Assembly: GCA_036502925.1 (NCBI GenBank)
Contig: DASXXS010000209.1
Span: 1 to 11,403, forward strand
Source of the DNA: VAZQ01 sp036502925
Lineage (GTDB): Bacteria; Pseudomonadota; Alphaproteobacteria; Rhizobiales; Xanthobacteraceae
Reading direction: 5' to 3'
DNA length: 11,403 nt
Shown: positions 1 through 4,692 of the stretch, piece after piece
Layout of the letters: every line of letters starts with the position of its first letter
Position numbering within the stretch: position 1 is the stretch's first letter
The notes under the pieces: generated by a model
Database searches by the model: none
Told to the model about the DNA's origin: nothing
What the model saw: the letters and a program-made list of their open reading frames with translations, nothing else
Position numbers and translations under genes: made by a program

Positions 1-86
1 TGGGCGTCATGCTGATCATCTTGCTGTTCTGCCTGGTGATGCTGGCCCAGCTGGTGGGCAAGCGGTTCGGCATCGCGGAAGCATGA
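1..86 (+). CDS. ABC transporter permease, C-terminal end (partial)
   Basis: Only the last 28 codons are present; the gene enters from the left edge and stops at TGA 84-86. The visible peptide begins with a strongly hydrophobic run (VMLIILLFCLVMLAQLVG) and ends in a short basic/polar tail, KRFGIAEA. That is how the last membrane helix of a binding-protein-dependent ABC permease usually ends. The next gene, 66 bases downstream on the same strand, is an importer-type ATPase, which supports the reading. The gap holds two tandem 11-bp copies (99-120) and no terminator, so the genes are probably co-transcribed. The call rests on the hydrophobic tail plus context; no permease EAA motif is inside the window. 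Confidence 0.6.
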   Translation, partial: GVMLIILLFCLVMLAQLVGKRFGIAEA

Positions 87-152
87 ACCGGCAGGCTTGA
101 GCGGAAACCGAGCGGAAACCGAGCGGGCGGCGGGCAAGGGACGGGGACAAAC

Positions 153-1343
153 GTGCTGAGCGTCAGATCACTGTTTACCGAATATCCGGGTGAGCGCGGG
201 ACCGTGGTGAGGGCCGCCCAGGATGTCAGCTTCGAGGTCCCGGAAGGCAAGCTGTTCACGCTGCTGGGGCCCTCGGGCTGCGGCAAGACCACGACGCTGC
301 GCTCGATCGCCGGGCTGGAACGGCCGAGCGCCGGCGAGATCGAGGTCGCCGGCAAGGTCATGTATTCGTCGGCCAAGAGAATCTTCGTGGCGCCGAACAA
401 GCGCAATTTCGGCATGGTGTTCCAGTCCTACGCCATCTGGCCGCATATGAACGTGTTCCGCAACGCGGCGTTTCCGCTCGAGGTCCGCAAGCTCGGCAGG
501 AAGCAGATCGAGCAGCGGGTCATGCGCGTCCTGCAGGCGGTCCAGCTTGACCATCTGGTGGACCGCGAAGCCACCAAGCTCTCCGGCGGCCAGCAGCAGC
601 GGCTGGCGCTGGCGCGCGCGCTGGTGATGGAGCCGCAGCTCCTGCTGCTCGACGAGCCCTTGTCCAACCTCGATGCCAAGCTGCGCGACCGGATGCGCTC
701 GGAGCTCAAGCGCCTGCAGCGCGAGCTGGGGCTCACCACCGTCTATGTCACCCACGACCAGAGCGAGGCCTTGGCCCTGTCGCACGAGATCGCGGTGATG
801 AACGACGGTCGCGTAGTGCAGGTCGGCACCCCGCGGCAGATTTACGACCAGCCGTGCAACCAGTTCGTCGCCGACTTCGTCGGCACCACCAATTTCATCG
901 GCGGCACCGTCACCGCGGTGGACGATGGTAACGGCCGTTGCCTGGTCGGCTCGGCCATGGGTCCGCTGCGGGTGCAGGCGAGCCAAGGCGTGTCCGCGGG
1001 CATTCCGGTGACCGTGTCGGTGCGGCCCGAGGACATCGAGCTGTCGGAGCAGCAGCCGCAGCCCGCCAACGGCGACAATATCTGCAAGGCCGTCGTCTCC
1101 GCCAAGGACTTTCTCGGCGAGCACCTGGATTTCCAGGTCAAGGTGGGCGACGTGGTGCTGCTGGCGCGGGCGCATCCCTCGCTGCGCACCCCGGTCGGCG
1201 ATTCGATCTATTTGCGCATGAAGGCGGAGAAATGCGTCGCCATTGCGAGCGCGGCGGCGACCGCTGCCGCCACCGCCCCCGGCGACCCGCCGCCGGCGGT
1301 TCCGGCCGCCGTGGCAGCGGCACCCGCCGGCGCGCCGGGCTAG
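153..1343 (+). CDS. ABC importer ATP-binding protein (PotA/FbpC type, with TOBE-like region)
   Basis: This is the ATPase of a binding-protein-dependent importer, powering uptake at the cytoplasmic face of the inner membrane. All nucleotide-binding motifs are intact: Walker A GPSGCGKT (39-46), Q-loop Gln91 in FGMVFQSYAIWPH, signature LSGGQQQR (143-150), Walker B LLLLDEP (163-169), D-loop SNLD (171-174) and switch His201 in VYVTHDQ. The region after about residue 245 matches the regulatory TOBE-like part of the polyamine/iron/sugar importer family; the segment TVSVRPEDIEL is typical. The start is GTG at 153, which gives the usual MLSVRSL opening; a G-rich stretch (137-147) could serve as ribosome-binding site. 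The last 32 residues (365-396) are an Ala/Pro-rich tail not needed for the fold. Neighbours are a permease end upstream and a cupin gene 128 bases downstream. The substrate is not determined: iron, polyamine, thiamine, phosphonate and organic-acid systems share this architecture. Confidence 0.93.
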   Translation: MLSVRSLFTEYPGERGTVVRAAQDVSFEVPEGKLFTLLGPSGCGKTTTLRSIAGLERPSAGEIEVAGKVMYSSAKRIFVAPNKRNFGMVFQSYAIWPHMNVFRNAAFPLEVRKLGRKQIEQRVMRVLQAVQLDHLVDREATKLSGGQQQRLALARALVMEPQLLLLDEPLSNLDAKLRDRMRSELKRLQRELGLTTVYVTHDQSEALALSHEIAVMNDGRVVQVGTPRQIYDQPCNQFVADFVGTTNFIGGTVTAVDDGNGRCLVGSAMGPLRVQASQGVSAGIPVTVSVRPEDIELSEQQPQPANGDNICKAVVSAKDFLGEHLDFQVKVGDVVLLARAHPSLRTPVGDSIYLRMKAEKCVAIASAAATAAATAPGDPPPAVPAAVAAAPAGAPG

Positions 1344-1358
1344 GCCATTTCGCTTTTT

Positions 1359-1421
1359 CGCTGATCAGCGGCTGGTGAGTGTGCCCAATCGGGACACTAG
1401 CGCATTTGCATCCGGAAATGC
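1359..1421. promoter_or_regulatory. Cluster of three dyads in the ATPase-cupin gap
   Basis: Three inverted repeats lie within 63 bases of the non-coding gap. CGCTGATCAGCG (1359-1370) is a perfect 12-bp palindrome. Bases 1378-1382 plus 1384-1386 pair with 1391-1398, giving an 8-bp stem with one bulged G and the loop AATC. GCATTT (1402-1407) faces AAATGC (1416-1421) across 8 bases. None is followed by a T run, so none looks like an intrinsic terminator. They could be operator sites for a promoter serving the cupin gene, or RNA hairpins between two co-transcribed genes. I found no convincing -35/-10 pair, so the regulatory role is inferred. Confidence 0.35.
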
Positions 1422-1471
1422 CATAAAGTAAGCAACGCCAACCAAAGCCGAAGACAGCAAGGAGAACCTGC

Positions 1472-2596
1472 ATGGCCAAGAATGCCCTCGCCTCGGAAGA
1501 CCTGGCAAAGAAATTCGCTTCTGAGAAAGAAACGCCCTACACGCGCTGGATCAAGAACGAGGGGCTCGAGATCATCCCGGCTCTCTATGTGCGCAACCTG
1601 CGAACCGTGGAGCTCAAGCCCTGGGCGCGGCGCGGCGGCAACGCGGTGTTCGTCAATCACGACGCTTCGCGCATCTCCAACGACAGCTATGTGATGGAAA
1701 TTCCGCCCGGCAAGAAGCTCGAGCCGCATCGGCAGCTGTTCGAGGAGATGATTCTCATTCTCGAAGGCCGCGGCTCTACCACGGTGTGGAACGACGAGGG
1801 CAAGCGCATCACGTTCGAGTGGAAAGCCGGCTCGCTGTTCGCCATTCCGCTCAATGCCCGGCACCAGCACTTCAACGGCTCGGGCAAGGAGCCCGCGCGC
1901 TATGTCGGGGTCACCAATGCGCCGCCGGTCATCAATCTCTACGAGGACATCGATTACATCTTCGGCTGCGATCACGATTTCAAGAACCGCTTCAACGGCG
2001 AGCCCGACTATTTCAGCGCCAAGGGCGAGCAGCAGGGCCTGCTGCTGCAGACCAATTTCGTCGCCGACGCGGTCAACCTGCCGCTGATCAGCGCCAAGGA
2101 GCGCGGCGCCGGCGGCGGCCATATCCGCTTCAGCATGGCCAAGGGCTCGATGAACAGCCACATTTCCCAGTTCCCGGTCGGCACCTACAAGAAGGGCCAC
2201 GCCCATGGTCCCGGCGCCTATGTGATCATCCTGTCCGGCGAGGGCTATTCCCTGATGTGGCCGGAAGGCGAGGAGCCGCAGCGCTATCCGTGGGAGGTCG
2301 GAACCCTGATCGTGCCGCCCAACATGTGGTTCCATCAGCATTTCAATACCGGGACCATGCCGGCCCGCTACCTGGCGCTCAAGCACGAGGTGGTTTCGAT
2401 CCGCAATGCGCAAGGGGTGCCGAAGGCCTGGATCAGCCGCCGGGTCGGCGGCGACCAGATCGACTATGCGGACGAGACCCCGCTGGTGCGCAAGATGTTC
2501 GCCGACGAGCTCGCCAAACACGGGCTGACGCCGCGCATGGACCAGGCCTACGCCCAGGAGCTCGCCGATCTGCCGCCGCTCGCCAAGTCGGCGTAG
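1472..2596 (+). CDS. Bicupin protein, gentisate-dioxygenase-like metal motifs
   Basis: This is a cytosolic two-domain cupin protein of 374 aa with no signal peptide. ATG 1472 is preceded by AAGGAG (1459-1464) at 7-base spacing. The two barrels are an internal duplication with a constant offset of 157 residues: EGRG (98-101) matches SGEG (255-258), and HQHFN occurs at both 131-135 and 288-292. The C-terminal barrel has His243, His245 and His288, with Ala249 where a canonical cupin has Glu. This HxHxxxA pattern recalls the three-His iron site of gentisate 1,2-dioxygenases. The N-terminal barrel has His86, Gln88, Glu92 and His131. A metal-dependent dioxygenase or isomerase acting on an organic acid, perhaps the imported substrate, is plausible but not shown. 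A strong terminator follows 22 bases after the stop, so this gene closes the importer transcript. A non-catalytic binding role is the main alternative. Confidence 0.88.
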   Translation: MAKNALASEDLAKKFASEKETPYTRWIKNEGLEIIPALYVRNLRTVELKPWARRGGNAVFVNHDASRISNDSYVMEIPPGKKLEPHRQLFEEMILILEGRGSTTVWNDEGKRITFEWKAGSLFAIPLNARHQHFNGSGKEPARYVGVTNAPPVINLYEDIDYIFGCDHDFKNRFNGEPDYFSAKGEQQGLLLQTNFVADAVNLPLISAKERGAGGGHIRFSMAKGSMNSHISQFPVGTYKKGHAHGPGAYVIILSGEGYSLMWPEGEEPQRYPWEVGTLIVPPNMWFHQHFNTGTMPARYLALKHEVVSIRNAQGVPKAWISRRVGGDQIDYADETPLVRKMFADELAKHGLTPRMDQAYAQELADLPPLAKSA

Positions 2597-2618
2597 CTCG
2601 GGGTCAGTCGATTGTTTG

Positions 2619-2655
2619 ATCCGGCGCCGCTCGATCACCGGCGCCGGATTTTTTT
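2619..2655 (+). terminator. Rho-independent terminator after the cupin gene
   Basis: ATCCGGCGCCG (2619-2629) and CGGCGCCGGAT (2639-2649) form a perfect 11-bp GC-rich stem with a 9-base loop, followed by seven Ts (2649-2655). It lies 22 bases after the cupin stop and should end the permease-ATPase-cupin transcript. The solute-binding protein gene beyond it would therefore need its own promoter or read-through. Confidence 0.9.
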
Positions 2656-2758
2656 GTAGGGTGGGCAAAGGCGCGAATGCGCCGTGCCCACGTCAGCCTC
2701 TCCGATCGTTGATCGCTCGACGCGTGGGCACGGCGCTACGCGCCTTTGCCCACCCTAC
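2656..2758. repeat. Nested palindromic REP/BIME-like element
   Basis: Two long arms, 37 bases (2656-2692) and 36 bases (2723-2758), are inverted copies of each other. They match almost perfectly, differing only in a few bases at each arm's centre, across a 30-base spacer. Each arm is itself a hairpin. In the left arm GTGGGCA (2661-2667) pairs with TGCCCAC (2685-2691), enclosing GGCGC/GCGCC with loop GAAT. In the right arm GTGGGCA (2724-2730) pairs with TGCCCAC (2747-2753), enclosing GGCGC/GCGCC with loop TAC. Two REP-like units in opposite orientation form a BIME-type structure. From memory, intergenic repeats with GTAGGGTGGGCAAAGGCGC are frequent in Bradyrhizobium-type genomes. The element starts directly after the terminator T run and ends 59 bases before the next start codon. 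Confidence 0.85.
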
Positions 2759-2765
2759 AGGTCCG

Positions 2766-2779
2766 CTTGCCAAGGCAAG
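2766..2779. promoter_or_regulatory. Short dyad CTTGCC-AA-GGCAAG upstream of the binding-protein gene
   Basis: Perfect 6-bp arms flank a 2-base centre, 38 bases before the GTG start and just beyond the palindromic repeat. A 2-base loop is too tight for an RNA hairpin, so a protein-binding operator is the more natural reading. TTGCCA (2767-2772) within it resembles a weak -35 box, but no good -10 box lies 16-18 bases downstream. Function is inferred only. Confidence 0.3.
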
Positions 2780-2791
2780 GCGGCTGGCCCA

Positions 2792-2809
2792 TCCTCCGGG
2801 CACGGAGGA
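2792..2809 (+). promoter_or_regulatory. Hairpin sequestering the ribosome-binding site of the binding-protein gene
   Basis: TCCTCCG (2792-2798) pairs perfectly with CGGAGGA (2803-2809) around the 4-base loop GGCA. The right arm contains the whole Shine-Dalgarno GGAGG (2804-2808), which sits 9 bases before GTG 2818. The 7-bp, mostly GC stem would hide the ribosome-binding site until it is opened. This suggests translational control, either an RNA-thermometer-like element or the expression platform of a larger leader. The pairing is directly visible; the regulatory role is inferred. Confidence 0.5.
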
Positions 2810-2817
2810 ATATTCAC

Positions 2818-3855
2818 GTGCCGATCCGAATTGCGGCGCTCGTAGCGCTCGCCTGCTCCCTTGCCCCAGGCGTCGTGCTGGCGCAAGGCGCGACGCTCGC
2901 CGAGCTTGCCATGTATTCCGGGCCCGACCGCAGCGAGCGGCTGATCGCGGGCGCCAAGCGTGAGGGCGCGGTCACCATTTACACGTCGATGACCGTCGAC
3001 GACATGAAGGTGCTCGGCGGCGCCTTCGAGAAGAAATACGGCATCAAGCTGCAGGTCTGGCGGTCGAGCTCGGAGGACATCTTGCAGCGCGCCGTGGTGG
3101 AGGCCCGCGGCGGCCGCTTTGACGTCGATGCGATCGAGACCAGCGCCGCCGAGATGGAATCGCTTCACCGCGAGAAACTGTTGCAGGAGGTGAAGTCGCC
3201 CCATATCGCCGATCTCAACCCGGCCGCGCTCTTGCCGCATCGCGAATGGATCGGCGATCGGCTCAACCTCATCACCAGCGCCTACAACACCGACCTCGTC
3301 AAGCCGGCCGAGCTGCCGAAAACCTACGCTGATCTGATCGATCCGAAATGGAAGGGCAAGCTCGGGATCGAGGCCGACGACTCGATCTGGTTCGCCGCCC
3401 TGATCACGGCGCTGGGCGAGGAGAAGGGGCTGAAGCTCTTCCGCGAGCTGGTGCGCGCCAATGGCCTCTCGCTGCGCAAGGGCCACACGCTCTTGAGCAA
3501 TCTGGTCGTGTCGGGCGAGGTTCCGTTCACGCTCACCGCCTATCAATACAAGGTCGAGCAGCTGAAGAAGAACGGCGCGCCGATCGAATGGTACGTGATC
3601 CCGCCCGGCATCTCGCGCTTTATCGGCAGCGGCGTCATGCGCCGCGCCCCGCATCCCCATGCCGCGATCCTGTTTCTGGATTTCATGCTGTCGGACGCGC
3701 AGCGGCTTCTGCTCGATCGCGACTTCACGCCCACCAACATGAAGGTCAAGCCGCTGGAAATTTCCTTCAAGGTGATCGACCCGGCGCAAATGCTGGACGA
3801 AGGCGACAAGTGGTCGAAGCTCTTCGACGGGATCGTCGTCAAGCAGGGCCGGTAG
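2818..3855 (+). CDS. Periplasmic solute-binding protein of an ABC importer (Fe3+/polyamine-type fold)
   Basis: This periplasmic receptor would capture a substrate and hand it to an ABC permease. GTG 2818 is chosen because GGAGG (2804-2808) lies 9 bases upstream and the protein then opens with a signal peptide: basic Arg4, hydrophobic core from residue 5, and probable cleavage at VLA-Q (22/23). The frame stays open further upstream, but that part lies in the palindromic repeat. The 345-aa product has family hallmarks: AGAKREGAVTIYTSM (44-58), the domain-crossing TSAYNTDLVKPAELPKTY (153-170), LIDPKWKGKLGI (173-184) and late-domain Tyr242/Tyr244. These place it among extracellular solute-binding proteins related to the Fe3+ family; the ligand is not determined. 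Cys13 does not make a good lipobox. The upstream permease/ATPase is the likely partner, though a terminator and a repeat separate them. Confidence 0.88.
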   Translation: MPIRIAALVALACSLAPGVVLAQGATLAELAMYSGPDRSERLIAGAKREGAVTIYTSMTVDDMKVLGGAFEKKYGIKLQVWRSSSEDILQRAVVEARGGRFDVDAIETSAAEMESLHREKLLQEVKSPHIADLNPAALLPHREWIGDRLNLITSAYNTDLVKPAELPKTYADLIDPKWKGKLGIEADDSIWFAALITALGEEKGLKLFRELVRANGLSLRKGHTLLSNLVVSGEVPFTLTAYQYKVEQLKKNGAPIEWYVIPPGISRFIGSGVMRRAPHPHAAILFLDFMLSDAQRLLLDRDFTPTNMKVKPLEISFKVIDPAQMLDEGDKWSKLFDGIVVKQGR

Positions 3856-3869
3856 TCGCGGCTTTCCCC

Positions 3870-3942
3870 GTAGGCCGGACGGAGCGCTTGCGAAATCCGG
3901 GAGCGGCCGCCCCGCATTCCGCTTGCGCTCCATGCGGGCTAC
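3870..3942. repeat. Second palindromic repeat between convergent genes
   Basis: An imperfect inverted repeat has arms 3870-3908 and 3905-3942 meeting at a shared GGCC. Read in the same direction, both arms begin GTAG, share GGAGCGC and end CGGCC, with scattered mismatches. Each arm also folds on itself: CCGGA (3875-3879) with TCCGG (3896-3900), and CCCGCAT (3911-3917) with ATGCGGG (3932-3938). The sequence differs from the repeat at 2656-2758, so it is a different family. It starts 14 bases after the binding-protein stop and ends 22 bases before the stop of the opposing gene. It could act as a bidirectional transcription end or mRNA 3' stabiliser, although there is no T run. Confidence 0.7.
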
Positions 3943-3964
3943 CTGCTGCGCCCGGGACAAATGC

Positions 3965-4549
3965 CTAAGGCGTCCGGCTTTCCCGCCAGCGCAGAAATTC
4001 CTGGAACAGTGCGTCGCGCTCCGCCTGGCTGAGCGGCGGCGCGGGCCCCGCGTCGGCAGGCTCCGCGGGCGGCCGGGTGTGTGCCTGTCGATGCGGTTTC
4101 GCGGCGGGGGCCGCCTCCGCGTCGGGCTGGCGCATCATGCGGGGCCGCCGAGCGGGCGCTGCCAGGTCGGACTTGAGATCGTCCGTGGGCGCGGGTTGCG
4201 CCACGCGCACATCGCCGGCGGTATTTGGCTGGGTCCCTGGAAAGCCTAGCGAAGAGAGAAAGGCGCCGAACGTCGCCTGTGGGGGTTGCGGCACCAGATC
4301 GGGAGCGGGCTGCGGTTCCGCCGCTTGGGCCGTGGGGCTGCGAGTTTGCGGCTCCATCACGTACCAGCACTTACGATTGCTGGCGCGATCGAGATGGTAA
4401 TACCAATGCCCTCCCGGCGCCGGTGGGCGGTTCGGCCCCGCCAGGCAATCATCGCCGGCGGGCGCGGCCCGGTTTGTGCCAAGCAAGATCGCCGCGGCGA
4501 GCAGACCGACGCAGGCCGCTGGTACCCATGAGACGAAACGCTTCGACAT
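3965..4549 (-). CDS. Small secreted or membrane-anchored protein of unknown function
   Basis: I do not recognise a characterised family. The start is ATG 4549, preceded on the - strand by AGGGAG (bases 4557-4562) about 7 bases away; the frame stays open upstream but without a better start. The 194-aa product begins MSKRF followed by a hydrophobic segment (about 8-24, VPAACVGLLAAAILLG), which is either a signal peptide or a single membrane anchor. A compact conserved-looking block follows, with Cys35, GGHWYYHLDRASNRKCWYV (46-64) and Cys61; the two Cys could form a disulfide outside the cytoplasm. The middle is Pro/Ala/Gln-rich and probably unstructured. The end, LSQAERDALFQEFLRWRES, looks like an amphipathic helix. 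From memory, similar HWYY...CWY proteins occur as hypothetical proteins in Bradyrhizobium relatives. It lies 143 bases downstream of mdtC on the same strand and converges with the binding-protein gene. Confidence 0.75.
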   Translation of the reverse strand: MSKRFVSWVPAACVGLLAAAILLGTNRAAPAGDDCLAGPNRPPAPGGHWYYHLDRASNRKCWYVMEPQTRSPTAQAAEPQPAPDLVPQPPQATFGAFLSSLGFPGTQPNTAGDVRVAQPAPTDDLKSDLAAPARRPRMMRQPDAEAAPAAKPHRQAHTRPPAEPADAGPAPPLSQAERDALFQEFLRWRESRTP

Positions 4550-4692
4550 CGAGATTCTCCCTGGCGTGAACCTTCCATCTTCGAATCCCGATCGTGCGGA
4601 TGTTCGGCGGCAATGCGCTGCAAGTTTGGCAGGCCAACGCAGGCTTGCCGCAATTCCTTGCTTAAATTCGACGCAATCCGATCGCTCGCGCG

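Noticed and set aside
153..1343. Antisense frame of 335 codons opposite the ATPase gene
   Set aside because: The + strand carries every ATPase motif intact; the opposite frame shows only His/Arg/Leu-rich shadow composition.
2746..2817. Longer N-terminus of the solute-binding protein
   Set aside because: It starts inside the repeat, lacks a ribosome-binding site and would bury the signal peptide behind 24 residues.
2818..2900. Solute-binding protein as a lipoprotein through Cys13
   Set aside because: The residues before Cys13 (Ala-Leu-Ala) do not fit the lipobox well and the region is too short; VLA-Q at 22/23 is a good signal peptidase I site.
2616..2963. Small + strand frame through the palindromic repeat
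   Set aside because: Its peptide is a translation of the repeat arms and of the binding-protein gene in another frame. Such repeat-encoded products are usually spurious.
4628..4649. Hairpin GGCAGGCC/GGCTTGCC as an mdtC terminator
   Set aside because: The 8-bp stem has one mismatch or wobble and no T run on either strand, so it is too weak to call.
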